A stretch of DNA of 64,000 nt from Mogibacterium sp. Lineage in GTDB: Bacteria; Bacillota; Clostridia; Peptostreptococcales; Anaerovoracaceae. The stretch spans positions 27,110-91,109 of the forward strand of contig JAFWGQ010000069.1 in NCBI GenBank assembly GCA_017512365.1, written 5' to 3'. Each line of letters starts with the position of its first letter. Position 1 is the stretch's first letter. This document shows positions 44,337 to 53,434 of this stretch, piece by piece. Under the pieces are notes generated by a model that saw only the letters and a program-made list of their open reading frames with translations, was not told the origin of the DNA and made no database searches. A program made the translations under genes and the position numbers.

Positions 44337-44357
44337 TACAGTTCTCCTTTCGGATTA

Positions 44358-45149
44358 CTACTTAGCCTGTCCCTTCTGACGGGCGAATTCAGCAGCGCCG
44401 AGAGCTCCCATGAGCTGAGGGTCAGTCTTGAGGTTGATGACCTTGAGCTTGAGAACGTGCTCGATAGCGTCCTTGAGTCCGTCGTTCTTTGCGCATCCGC
44501 CTGTAAGTGTGATGGAGTCAGTAGCGCCTGCCTTCTTGGCCATTACGAAGCATCTCTTAGCTACAGCCATCTGGATCCCCGCGGCGATCTCGTCCATCGG
44601 CTTGTTCTCGCCGACGAGCGTGATAACTTCGGACTCAGCGAATACTGTGCACTGAGCAGTGATAGGAATGACGTTCTTTGCGGTCAGCGACAGCTTCGAG
44701 AACTCAGGGAGAGTCATCTCGAAGGATCTTGCCATTGCCTCATAGAATCTGCCTGTTCCGGCAGCGCACTTGTCGTTCATGGCGAAGTTCTTGACTGTTC
44801 CGTCTGTGTCAACAGCGATGCCCTTGACGTCCTGTCCGCCGATATCGATGATGGCCTTTACGCTTGGATCGGTTACGTGAACGCCCATAGCGTGGCAGGA
44901 GATCTCGGAGATGTTCTCGTCAGCGAACGGAACCTTGTTACGGCCGTATCCTGTACCGATGAGGTACTCGAGGTCCTTCGAGGACTTGAGGCCTACCTTC
45001 TTGAGTACTTCTTCCATAGCCAGCTTGGCAGAAGCTTCCGAATTGATTTTGCTCTTGATGGTAGTATCAGCTACGATCTTGCCGTCTTCGTCAAGAATAA
45101 CTGCCTTTGTATAAGTTGATCCTACATCACAGCCGCCATAATATTTCAT
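44358..45149 (-). CDS. 2-hydroxyacyl-CoA dehydratase activator (HgdC/FldI type)
   Basis: A 263-residue ASKHA-fold, ATP-driven electron-injecting activase (archerase). The start GCDVGSTYTKAVILD is the phosphate-1 loop, IDIGGQDVKGI the phosphate-2 loop, and the [4Fe-4S] ligands shared between the two subunits are CAAGTGRF and the Cys in ITAQCTVFAESE; TLTGGCAKN follows. Only one activator is seen for two dehydratase pairs, so it probably serves both. GGAG precedes the ATG. Its upstream gap has a promoter-like TATAAT inside an inverted repeat. Confidence 0.95.
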   Translation of the reverse strand: MKYYGGCDVGSTYTKAVILDEDGKIVADTTIKSKINSEASAKLAMEEVLKKVGLKSSKDLEYLIGTGYGRNKVPFADENISEISCHAMGVHVTDPSVKAIIDIGGQDVKGIAVDTDGTVKNFAMNDKCAAGTGRFYEAMARSFEMTLPEFSKLSLTAKNVIPITAQCTVFAESEVITLVGENKPMDEIAAGIQMAVAKRCFVMAKKAGATDSITLTGGCAKNDGLKDAIEHVLKLKVINLKTDPQLMGALGAAEFARQKGQAK

Positions 45150-45194
45150 AACTTTTTCTCCTTATATCTTTTGCTAAAAAAGTACTGTTTAGCC

Positions 45195-45240
45195 GGTTGA
45201 ATTATATATCATTATCAACCATATGTGAAACTGTTTTTTG
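45195..45240 (-). promoter_or_regulatory. Promoter/operator of the activator gene
   Basis: On the minus strand TTTCAC, 18 bp, then TATAAT. GGTTGA and TCAACC (45195-45200, 45215-45220) form an inverted repeat that spans the -10 box, so a repressor site is plausible. The rest of 45221-45429 shows no recognisable feature. Confidence 0.45.
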
Positions 45241-45429
45241 CCCCTTAGTTTCCGAGACTATTGATGTCCGAGTGGCTGAGCGGCAGCCGGCACTTAGCGA
45301 TTGTCAAGCAGCCGCATTGGCGACGATTCAACTGAGGAGCCGCCTTGCTGCGCAGACAGAGCTTAGTACCGCTGCGTTAAGCCGCGACGAGGCGAGAGCC
45401 GTACGCGAGGACATCATATAGTCGAGGAA

Positions 45430-47295
45430 CTACATGCCCAGTTCATCGTCGAAGTCGCAGAGCGTCGGGTCTACAGGCTCAGCTTTCATGACCGTTCTCA
45501 TGTACTCGTTGACCTTATCTCTCATGGTCTTTCTGGAAACCGTTCTAGGGTCCATCAGGTCATGCTCGATCCAGATCATGTGATGATTCCTGTCTCTGCA
45601 TGTGTCATCGAGGATACCCTGGAGCGTAGCCATGTTCTTGCAGGCTACGTTCTGGTACATGATGATGATCTCAGCTCTCCAGTCTTCGACCTGTCTCCAC
45701 ATCTCGTCAACTACATTGTGGTAACCGCCGTTGGTATGTCTTCTCATTACCATGCGCTCGTAGAGTCTGGCGAGGTCCATGAGAGCCTCTTCCTTGTCCT
45801 CTGTCTCGAGCTTCTTGGTGAAGTTCAGTGACTCCATCTCGACGAGGATGTCGATGCCCCAGCAGTTAGCCAGCCAGTTGCTGAAGTTCGCGTAGTAGTG
45901 GGCCGGGCAGGACCAGACGATGCCTCTGTAGCGCATCTTGTTGCGCCATGCCTGCTCGCGTCTCTCGTACGCCTTCATCATGATGTCGTTGACCTTTTCG
46001 AATGTAGGCATCACGCGAGGATCCGCGCCGCCGTCCATCTCGTAGTTCCACTTTCTGAACAGCTCGTACGAAGGTCCGATGATCTGCGGATAGTCGGTCT
46101 TGTTGACTTCCCACTTCTGCAGCTCGTAAGCCGTCTCCTCGTTGAAGCGCTTCATCTGTTTGAAGTAAGCGTCCCAGCTCCACTTCGCGCCCGTGACTTC
46201 CTCTACGAACTTGATGCAGCCCTTGATGTCCTGTACGGCGTCCTGAGTAGTCTCTTCGTACTCGTATCTTACCGGGAACGTCAGGTGATATACCGGCAGA
46301 TCCGGGAACCTTCTGGACATGTAGGACGAAGCCATGGTCGAACCGTCGCAAGGCATCGAGCTCGAAATGAAGCACGAACCCATGTGAGGCAGAGCGTCTA
46401 TAACGAGCGCGCCGCACTCTGAACTCGGCACCGGGCAGGTATCAGCCGGCAGGCCGAAGCTCTCGACAGCGTCGATGTAAGGCACGCATGTCAGCTGGTC
46501 GATCTCGGATACCAGGAATACAGGCATCAGCTGGTAAGGGATACCCAGAAGATCCGGGAATCCGGCCATGATCTGTCCCATGGTCATCTCGTCGAAGAGA
46601 ACGACCTTCTTGTTGAGCTCGTGTGAGTTTCCGTTCTTCTTGTCGCACTTGGCGAGGAACACCAGGTTCTCGGCTACATAGCGGAAGATGTCGTATGTCA
46701 TGAGGTGAGACATCTTCAGTGCGCTTCCCTTCTGTCCCATGGTGTTCTTGTCCATGAAGCCCACGCAGCAGAAGTACGAGATCATCCATCTGTAGTAGAA
46801 TGTCGAGTTCAGCGCAGGTACGAGGTCTCTGCTGAATGTCATCAGCAGCATGAGCCACATCTTGCCCCATCTGTAGAAGTCGTAAGCGGTGTCGGCAGCG
46901 CCTCTCCACTCTCTTCTTACAGGGACCATGTCGCCCTTTCTGTAGAGCTTGCCGAGCGTCTTCTCGCCGTAGAGAAAGATCTCCTTGAGCTCTTCAGGGC
47001 TCATCTCTTTCGCCTGCTTCAGCTCGAGAGCGCATCTTGCAAGATCGTCTCTGCATCTGTCCATCTGCTTGGCGGCAAAGCCTTTGATGTCGGCTTCCTT
47101 CGTCATCTCCAGGATGATCTTGCCGACCTCGAGGAGGTTCTTGCCCTGGGCCTTGAAGTCCATGTTGTCCTTGCAGCGCCAGAACGCAGGGTTAGGATAT
47201 TTGACCTTGCCCTTTGCGGCGGCCTTCTTTGCTCTCAGTTCCGCTTTCTCGGCAAGAGAGTTTTTGATTCCGAGAAGTTCCGTAGTCAGTACCAT
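45430..47295 (-). CDS. 2-hydroxyacyl-CoA dehydratase, long subunit (set 2)
   Basis: A 621-residue subunit of the HgdA/HgdB/BcrB superfamily, which removes water from (R)-2-hydroxyacyl-CoA by a ketyl-radical route with [4Fe-4S] clusters. Candidate cluster ligands are in TCPVPSSECGALV, SSSMPCDGS and NVACKN. It is longer than usual (about 400-480) because of an N-terminal helical extension of about 130 residues. Its ATG overlaps the stop of the short-subunit gene by 1 nt (TAATG), so the two are translationally coupled. The substrate cannot be read from the sequence; amino-acid fermentation is likely. Confidence 0.85.
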   Translation of the reverse strand: MVLTTELLGIKNSLAEKAELRAKKAAAKGKVKYPNPAFWRCKDNMDFKAQGKNLLEVGKIILEMTKEADIKGFAAKQMDRCRDDLARCALELKQAKEMSPEELKEIFLYGEKTLGKLYRKGDMVPVRREWRGAADTAYDFYRWGKMWLMLLMTFSRDLVPALNSTFYYRWMISYFCCVGFMDKNTMGQKGSALKMSHLMTYDIFRYVAENLVFLAKCDKKNGNSHELNKKVVLFDEMTMGQIMAGFPDLLGIPYQLMPVFLVSEIDQLTCVPYIDAVESFGLPADTCPVPSSECGALVIDALPHMGSCFISSSMPCDGSTMASSYMSRRFPDLPVYHLTFPVRYEYEETTQDAVQDIKGCIKFVEEVTGAKWSWDAYFKQMKRFNEETAYELQKWEVNKTDYPQIIGPSYELFRKWNYEMDGGADPRVMPTFEKVNDIMMKAYERREQAWRNKMRYRGIVWSCPAHYYANFSNWLANCWGIDILVEMESLNFTKKLETEDKEEALMDLARLYERMVMRRHTNGGYHNVVDEMWRQVEDWRAEIIIMYQNVACKNMATLQGILDDTCRDRNHHMIWIEHDLMDPRTVSRKTMRDKVNEYMRTVMKAEPVDPTLCDFDDELGM

Positions 47296-48494
47296 TACTT
47301 CTTGCCTCCTTTCTTAGCCTTCTGTATCTTCTTGATCTCAAGCGATTCCACGAAGGCCTGGAATCTCGTTCTGAGCTGTCCTGAGCCCTTCGCGTTGTAC
47401 AGTCTGTCGATCGACAGTACCGGCCATCCGTACTCTTCCGACATGATGTGGCTGACCAGAGCTCTTTCGAATCCCCAGAAGTCGCAGTATTTCATCTGCT
47501 CGTAGATGATACCGTCCGCCTTGAATTCCTTCGCGAGTCTGTCCGCAGTCTCTCTTCTCTGCAGGACCTTGTTGTCGGCGATGTAGCGCGCGCACTCCGA
47601 GGTGTTCATGTAGTGGCGGACGATCTGAGGCAAAGCGTCTTCCTTGTCGGAGAGTTCGATCACCTCTCTGCCCGGGATGGATCCGAAGCAGTGTCTGTCG
47701 AATACCACTCTCGCGCCCGCGTCCTCGATCATCTTTGTGAATTCCGGATCGTCGATCTCGGAGCCCACGATGCCGACTCTCGCTCTCGGGAGCTTCTCGT
47801 CAGGTTTTCTCTTTTTGAGCTCTGCGAGAGTCTCCTTGAGATAAGGCAGGATCAGATACTTCGGGCAAGTGTAGGTAACGAGATTCAGTACGTGGAACTC
47901 GTAACCCGTGATCACCGGATTGTCAGCCTTTCTCATTTCGCTGATCTCCTGCATGACCTTGCAGACTTCGTTGTGCTCCTTGACGGCCTTTCTGATGGCC
48001 TTGTCAGAGACGTCTACGCCCAGATTCTCATGCATGGCGTCGAGGAGCCTGACCTCGAGCTGTCTCTGCATGTGATCGTAGGAGAAGTCCTCTGTCTTGT
48101 AAGGAACGTCCAGTATCGGCAGGAAGAAGTGCTCTTTGTCGTTGCATTTCAGAATTCCGAAGTGCTCGTAGAATCTGTTCATCATCGAGCATGCATCGAC
48201 CGCAGCAAGTCCGTCCAGGAACTGGAATCCTCCCTCGATGGCTCTCTCGAGCAGAGCGCGCGCGTACTCGCAGACGTAGTTCGACATGTAATAGGTAGAG
48301 ATGTCGATCGATCCCGTCCTAGGAGCGCGCAGTCTGACTGAAACGCAGTTGTCAACGTTCAGGAGAACTTCCGGGATGTGATAGCAGGTATATCCCATGA
48401 TGTACTTGCCGTCTTTCCTGGCCTGTTCCACGAGTTCGTTGTCAGCGTTGTCAAGAAGGCCCTCGAAGTAAATCAGATGCTTCAAGTCTTTCAA
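47295..48494 (-). CDS. 2-hydroxyacyl-CoA dehydratase, short subunit (set 2)
   Basis: A 399-residue partner subunit. Conserved-looking Cys positions are in MGYTCYHIPEVLL, DACSMMNRFYEH and EQMKYCDFWGFER, and the overall pattern matches the 396-residue short subunit of set 1 throughout (MKDLKHLIYFEGLL versus MRDLKHLIYFEDLL). The start is a TTG at 48492-48494 with GGGAGG 8 nt upstream. The gap to the CooC-like gene contains two GC-rich hairpins. Confidence 0.87.
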   Translation of the reverse strand: MKDLKHLIYFEGLLDNADNELVEQARKDGKYIMGYTCYHIPEVLLNVDNCVSVRLRAPRTGSIDISTYYMSNYVCEYARALLERAIEGGFQFLDGLAAVDACSMMNRFYEHFGILKCNDKEHFFLPILDVPYKTEDFSYDHMQRQLEVRLLDAMHENLGVDVSDKAIRKAVKEHNEVCKVMQEISEMRKADNPVITGYEFHVLNLVTYTCPKYLILPYLKETLAELKKRKPDEKLPRARVGIVGSEIDDPEFTKMIEDAGARVVFDRHCFGSIPGREVIELSDKEDALPQIVRHYMNTSECARYIADNKVLQRRETADRLAKEFKADGIIYEQMKYCDFWGFERALVSHIMSEEYGWPVLSIDRLYNAKGSGQLRTRFQAFVESLEIKKIQKAKKGGKK

Positions 48495-48519
48495 TGTGCT
48501 AACCTCCCTCTCTTTATTT

Positions 48520-48602
48520 ATCTGTTGCGGCCGGAGGGGAGACCCTCCCGGCCATTCTGACCTTTACTTCTGGCCAGGGGGTCTGTCCCCCCGGCCGCTG
48601 CA
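48520..48602 (-). promoter_or_regulatory. Two GC-rich hairpins before dehydratase set 2
   Basis: GGCCGGAGGG/CCTCCCGGCC-type and CCAGGGGG/CCCCCCGG-type inverted repeats lie head to tail between the CooC-like gene and the short-subunit gene, without T-runs. They may be an attenuator, processing sites or transcript stabilisers. Confidence 0.45.
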
Positions 48603-48607
48603 GGTGT

Positions 48608-49375
48608 TCAGATCAACTCCATCTTTCGGAGCGCCTCGCGCGTTCCCTTCATTACCGGCGAATCCTCCGGCAGGTCGAACACGCTGACTCCCATGATGTC
48701 GTTGTCGGCGTGCGTCCTGTCCTCAGGGATGTAGGCCAGCACCGGCGCCGATTCGATCTTTATGTGAGGAATTGACTCCTCTTTGACTCTGTTGACGATG
48801 GCTCCGCACTTGTCGTACATGACGAGCTCGTCGGCAACTTCCTTGATGGTATCCACCACCTTGCAGCCCTTGCGGCTCGGGTCGGTGATCAGGAAGAGAT
48901 GCGTGACTTTTTCCATGACTCTTCTGTTGATCTGCTCGATGCCCGCTTCGCCGTCGATGACCACGTAATCGAAGTCCGCAGCCAGCAGGCTGATGACCTC
49001 CTTGAGGTAGGCGTTTACCTTGCAGTAGCAGCCGGCGGCCTCCGGTCTTCCGATCGCGAGGAAGCTGAACTTCTGCTCCTCGAGCATGGTGTCGAATATG
49101 CGGAACCTCGCCTCGTTGAGCATCTCGATGGCTTCCTTCGGATGTCCGTCCTCTACGCTGCTGACGATCTTCTTGCGGATCCCGTCGAGCGTGTCTGTCG
49201 GCTCCACTCCGAGCGCGGTCGTGAGTCCGATCGCAGGATCGGCGTCGATCGCCAGTATCCTCGCGTCAGGATATTCCTCGGTGAGGATCCTGACCATGGC
49301 GGAGGATATGGACGTCTTGCCTACGCCGCCCTTGCCGGCTACTGTTAAGATTTTGGTATCTCTTTTTTCTTCCAT
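48608..49375 (-). CDS. CooC-like nickel-insertion ATPase
   Basis: A 255-residue SIMIBI-class ATPase. The deviant Walker A reads GKGGVGKTSIS and the switch region DADPAIGLTTALG. The CooC hallmark GRPEAAGCYCKVN carries the C-x-C metal-binding pair at the dimer interface. CooC proteins load Ni into CO dehydrogenase and related acetyl-CoA synthase clusters. No CODH gene is in the window; the only candidate client nearby is the ACS-like protein, or the dehydratase clusters themselves. The start has a weak ribosome site. Confidence 0.8.
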   Translation of the reverse strand: MEEKRDTKILTVAGKGGVGKTSISSAMVRILTEEYPDARILAIDADPAIGLTTALGVEPTDTLDGIRKKIVSSVEDGHPKEAIEMLNEARFRIFDTMLEEQKFSFLAIGRPEAAGCYCKVNAYLKEVISLLAADFDYVVIDGEAGIEQINRRVMEKVTHLFLITDPSRKGCKVVDTIKEVADELVMYDKCGAIVNRVKEESIPHIKIESAPVLAYIPEDRTHADNDIMGVSVFDLPEDSPVMKGTREALRKMELI

Positions 49376-49427
49376 ATAGCATTTACCTGTATTGTGCTCA
49401 CACAGTCGTTTTCCTTCTGCCCCTCTT

Positions 49428-51374
49428 TCAGAACAGTGATGTGACCGTGTCTGTGTAGGCGCTCGGATCCTTTACCGGCAGGCCCGCTATCAGCAGTGCC
49501 TGGTTGAAGAGCACCTCGCACATCTTCTTTGCCCTCTCCGGATCGTCCGTTCTGGCTCTGTCGAGCGCCAAGAATGCGGCGTGATCCACGTTGAGCTCGA
49601 GTATGCGCTTCGCCTTCATTCCGAGATCAGGGTTGACGGCGGTGAAGTACTTCTCCATCTCGAAGGTGATGCCGTCTCCGCTCGAGAGGCATACCGGATG
49701 CGTCTTGAGCTTTGTGGTCGCCTTGACCACATCCACCTCATCGCCCAGAGTCTCCTTTACGAAGTCGAATGTGTCCTTGAAGACCTTGTCGGCCTCTTCA
49801 TCCTTCGACCTGTCGCCGAGATCGTAGTCCCCGTCGATGACGGACATGAACTTCTTGTCCTTGTATGTACGGAACATGTCGGAGATGAAGCCGTCCGTGC
49901 TTTCGGTGAAGTAGAGTATCTCGATGCCCTTGTCCTTGAGTATCTCTGTCTGCGGCATCTTGTCGACCGCCTCGAGGCTGTCGCCCGTCGCATAGTAGAT
50001 GTACTCCTGGTCTTCCTTCATGCGCTCCACATACTCGGCGAGCGTGACGAGCTTTTCCTCTGTCGAGGACCAGAACATCAGGAAGTCCTGGAGCTGCTCC
50101 TTGTACCTGCCGTAGTCGTCCAGCGCGCAGAGCTTGAGCTGGCGCCCGAAGCTCTTATAGAAGGTCTCGTACTTCTCGCGGTCGTTGTCGCGCATGTCCT
50201 CGAGCTTGGACTTTACCTTCTTCTCGAGGTTCTGCGAGATGAGGCGCAGCTGCCTGTCGTGCTGGAGCATCTCTCTGGAGACGTTCAGCGAGAGGTCCGG
50301 CGAATCCACCACGCCCCTGACGAAGTTGAAGTAGTCCGGCAGGATGTCCCTGCACTTGTCCATGATCAGCACGCCCGAGCTGTAGAGCTGCAGGCCGCCC
50401 GAGAAATCGTCCGTGTAGTACTTGTTAGGCACCTTCTCCGGGATGAACAGCAGAGCGTCGTAGCTCACCATGCCCTCGACCGAGACCGTGATGACCTCGA
50501 GAGGCGACATGTCGTCCTGGAAGGTGTACTTGTAGAACTCGTCGTATTCCTCCTTGGTGACGTCGGCGCGCTTGCGCTGCCAGAGCGGCACCATCGAGTT
50601 GAGTGTCTCGTATTCGAAGACCTCCTCGTACTCCGGATTCTCAGGGTCTGAGCCCTCCTTGACCTGCGGGTGAGGCATGAGCATTTTGATCGGGAAGCGA
50701 ATATAGTCGGAGTATTTTCTGACCAGCTTGTAGATCGGGTATTCCCTGATGTACTTGCTGTATTCGTCCTGCTCCTCGCCGTCCTCGCGGATGTGCATTA
50801 TGACGTCCGTGCCGTGGCCGTCCCTTTCGGCTTCCTCGATCGTGTAGCCGCCGGCGCCCTCGGAGACCCATTTCCAGGCCTGGTCCTCGCCGTACTTCTT
50901 CGTCACGACTTCGACCTTGTCGGACACCATGAACGCCGAGTAGAATCCCACTCCGAACTGTCCGATGATGTCGACCTTGTCGTCAGCGCCGAGGCCCGGC
51001 TCTTTTTTCTTCTTTTCAAGTTCCTCGGAGAATTTCTGACTTCCCGAGAACGCGATCATTCCCAGGTTCTTCTCGAGGTCCTCTGAGTTCATCCCGATCC
51101 CGTTGTCGCTGACCGTGAGTATGCGGTTCTCCTTGTCGAGAGTGATGATGATCTCGTAGTCGCTGCGGCTCTCGCCCACGTTCTTGTCGGTGAGTGCCAG
51201 GTAGCACATCTTGTCGATGGCGTCGGACGCGTTCGATATGATCTCGCGCAGGAAGATCTCCTTGTGCGTGTAGATCGAATTGATCATCATGTCCAGCAGA
51301 CGCTGGGATTCGGCTTTGAATTTCTTTTTCATCTGAGTTATAACTTCTTTCTTTGAATTTTTATCCGTCTGCAT
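49428..51374 (-). CDS. htpG: Hsp90 chaperone HtpG
   Basis: A 634-648-residue cytoplasmic chaperone. The GHKL ATP site is clear: REIISNASDAIDKM, LTVSDNGIGMN and GQFGVGFYSAFMV. The length fits full-length HtpG. Two starts are possible: ATG at 51372-51374, or the ATG at 51330-51332 (MKKKFKAESQRLLDMM), which gives the more usual N-terminus; neither has a strong ribosome site. It lies between the two dehydratase sets, perhaps helping fold or protect these labile enzymes. Bases 51375-51577 show no clear feature. Confidence 0.94.
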   Translation of the reverse strand: MQTDKNSKKEVITQMKKKFKAESQRLLDMMINSIYTHKEIFLREIISNASDAIDKMCYLALTDKNVGESRSDYEIIITLDKENRILTVSDNGIGMNSEDLEKNLGMIAFSGSQKFSEELEKKKKEPGLGADDKVDIIGQFGVGFYSAFMVSDKVEVVTKKYGEDQAWKWVSEGAGGYTIEEAERDGHGTDVIMHIREDGEEQDEYSKYIREYPIYKLVRKYSDYIRFPIKMLMPHPQVKEGSDPENPEYEEVFEYETLNSMVPLWQRKRADVTKEEYDEFYKYTFQDDMSPLEVITVSVEGMVSYDALLFIPEKVPNKYYTDDFSGGLQLYSSGVLIMDKCRDILPDYFNFVRGVVDSPDLSLNVSREMLQHDRQLRLISQNLEKKVKSKLEDMRDNDREKYETFYKSFGRQLKLCALDDYGRYKEQLQDFLMFWSSTEEKLVTLAEYVERMKEDQEYIYYATGDSLEAVDKMPQTEILKDKGIEILYFTESTDGFISDMFRTYKDKKFMSVIDGDYDLGDRSKDEEADKVFKDTFDFVKETLGDEVDVVKATTKLKTHPVCLSSGDGITFEMEKYFTAVNPDLGMKAKRILELNVDHAAFLALDRARTDDPERAKKMCEVLFNQALLIAGLPVKDPSAYTDTVTSLF

Positions 51375-51577
51375 AGACAGAGAACTCGCCTCGAAGCTCG
51401 TGAATCTGTCATTGCATCCTCAGTCTCTTGCGAGCGCGGGGAGTTTTCGCCGATACACTGGGTACCGGGGTATCGTCTCAAACATCCAGCCGCTTCGCAG
51501 CGCTCCTTTGGTGCAGCTGACAAGATTCGCTCGCGACTCTCGACTCGCATCTCTGCCTATGCAGACATCTTGAAATA

Positions 51578-51781
51578 CTAATTGGACATATATTCCGTAT
51601 CGATCATGTCGTATGGCACATCGTGCGGATCTCTTCTCTTCATGTTGTCGAAGTGGTTCTTCATGAACGGCTCAACAACATAGTAGAGCAGCTTTCCGTC
51701 GAGATCGAAGAAGAATACGCAGAACAGCCCGGCATAAACAAGAGCGAGAATGCCGAAAAGTTTTTTGATGAGTCTTATCAT
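51578..51781 (-). CDS. Small membrane protein of dehydratase set 1
   Basis: A 67-residue protein with one membrane helix (LIKKLFGILALVYAGLFCVFFFDLDGKLL) and an acidic/basic tail. It resembles the 63-residue protein at 44145-44336 in layout and in the segment after the helix. AGGAGG precedes the ATG and the dehydratase long-subunit gene ends 14 nt upstream. Function unknown. Confidence 0.65.
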   Translation of the reverse strand: MIRLIKKLFGILALVYAGLFCVFFFDLDGKLLYYVVEPFMKNHFDNMKRRDPHDVPYDMIDTEYMSN

Positions 51782-51795
51782 TACCGGCCTCCTTT

Positions 51796-53433
51796 CTACC
51801 AGCTGTCGATATCGTCAAAGTCGAGCAGTGACGGATCGAGAGGTTCTTCGCCCATTACGGTGAACATGTAGTCGTTGATTATGCGTCTGATCTCCGACCT
51901 AGGAACTGTCCTCTTGTCAGGCAGCGCGTGCGGCATCCAGATAGCGTGGATGTTGCGGGCTCTGAACTCGTCCTCGAAGAGGCCGACGACGCCCTGCATT
52001 CCCTTGCACTGGAGCTGGTCGTACATCATGACCATGTCGCAGTTGAACTTCTCCATGTTCTCCCAGAGTTCGAAGATGTGCTGCAGTCCGCCTACGGCCA
52101 TTCTTCTCATAGGAGCCCATTCGTGATACTTCGCGCAGTCGAGCAGGCAGTTCTCGTAAGAATCCGTTCTGATCTCCATGTCGAACATCAGCGAGTCCAT
52201 GTTGATTATGGTGTTGAGGCCCCAGCAGTTGTAGGCCCATGTGCACCATGCGGAGTAGTAGAGAGGAGCGCACGACCATGCGATCACTCTGTGGCGTGTC
52301 ATCGGGAATGTGTTGATGTCTTCCTCGACGCACTTCTCCATGATCTTCTTGACCTTGGCGTCAACATCGTGCCAGAAAGGTCTCTCGCCGTACTGCGAGT
52401 AGAAGATCCTGTACAGAGCCTGGGCTACGCCGTTGATAGGGTAATTGCTGGTGTTGGCGGCAACGTCCCACTTCTCCCACTCGAACCTGGTCTGCTGGTT
52501 CTGGAGTTCGATGTGCTTCACGAGCTCATCCCAGTGGAACTCAAGTCCGGTCTGCTCTTCTATGAACCTCCAGGCCATCTCGATTTCCTTAGCGCAGTTC
52601 TCGAGGACGGAGTCGTCGTCGAACTGCATTACCTGCGGCATCGCGAAGAGCGGCTTGTTCATCATCCAGTCCTGAATGACGGATGTTCCTACCGAGCTGT
52701 CGCAGGCCTCGTTTGTCGTGACCATCGCGACGTATGAATCAGGAACATCGTCCTCGATATAGATGCCGGCCTCGGCCTGGCACATCGGGCAAGGGTCGCC
52801 CGGAAGTCCGTAGGCCTGTACCGCGTCGATGTAGTTGAGCACAGTGTGGTTGTTGCAGTGGCATGTTACGAAGTACGGGATCATCTGTGTCGGCAGGTAA
52901 TAACCGCCCTGATCCATGTACGGATAGATGATGCCGCCCCAGACTGTCTCGTCGGTACCGATGGTCTTGGCTCTCAGAGCCGGATCTCCGCCGATGTTGA
53001 GGTCTCTGTTGAAGAATCCCGTGATCTGGTACAGGCATGCGCTTGTGATGCCTCTGAAGTGCCATGCGGAAGCCTTGAGCGTCTCGCCTCTCATTCCCTC
53101 GAGGCAGCGGTCGAACCAGTGCATTACCGTCAGGTATGTCTGGCCCATCCATCTGTATCTCCATGTTCCCTTGAGGAACTGGATCGCGCCCTTAGGGCCG
53201 CCGCCGTACACCATGAGGTCGCGTACGATCATTCCGTAGTTGTACAGCCAGATGTTGTTGAAGTAGTACATGGTATCCTTGATACCGCGCCACTCTCTGT
53301 GTTTATACAGACCTGTCTTAGGGATGTACAGGTCTCCGAGTCTTCTTTCTCCGTGAGGCTTGCCGTAGACGAAATCCCTTGCAGCCTTCCTGAAGTCGAC
53401 ATCTTTGAGTTTGCTTAAGTCAGGTTTTTTCAT
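51796..53433 (-). CDS. 2-hydroxyacyl-CoA dehydratase, long subunit (set 1)
   Basis: A 545-residue dehydratase-family subunit with candidate [4Fe-4S] ligands in DPCPMCQAEAGIYIE, TTNEACDSSVG and DQLQCKG, the same three positions as the 621-residue subunit of set 2 but with an extra Cys in the first. It is longer than typical HgdA/HgdB. Its GGAGG lies in the end of the short-subunit gene, 2 nt away, so the pair is co-translated. The substrate is unknown. Confidence 0.86.
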   Translation of the reverse strand: MKKPDLSKLKDVDFRKAARDFVYGKPHGERRLGDLYIPKTGLYKHREWRGIKDTMYYFNNIWLYNYGMIVRDLMVYGGGPKGAIQFLKGTWRYRWMGQTYLTVMHWFDRCLEGMRGETLKASAWHFRGITSACLYQITGFFNRDLNIGGDPALRAKTIGTDETVWGGIIYPYMDQGGYYLPTQMIPYFVTCHCNNHTVLNYIDAVQAYGLPGDPCPMCQAEAGIYIEDDVPDSYVAMVTTNEACDSSVGTSVIQDWMMNKPLFAMPQVMQFDDDSVLENCAKEIEMAWRFIEEQTGLEFHWDELVKHIELQNQQTRFEWEKWDVAANTSNYPINGVAQALYRIFYSQYGERPFWHDVDAKVKKIMEKCVEEDINTFPMTRHRVIAWSCAPLYYSAWCTWAYNCWGLNTIINMDSLMFDMEIRTDSYENCLLDCAKYHEWAPMRRMAVGGLQHIFELWENMEKFNCDMVMMYDQLQCKGMQGVVGLFEDEFRARNIHAIWMPHALPDKRTVPRSEIRRIINDYMFTVMGEEPLDPSLLDFDDIDSW

Positions 53434-53434
53434 C

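Noticed and set aside
45221-45429. Structured leader or riboswitch between the activator and long-subunit genes
   Set aside because: Scattered short palindromes only; no terminator, no known aptamer core and no consistent fold by eye.
51375-51577. Heat-shock operator (CIRCE) upstream of htpG
   Set aside because: No TTAGCACTC-N9-GAGTGCTAA-like repeat was found.
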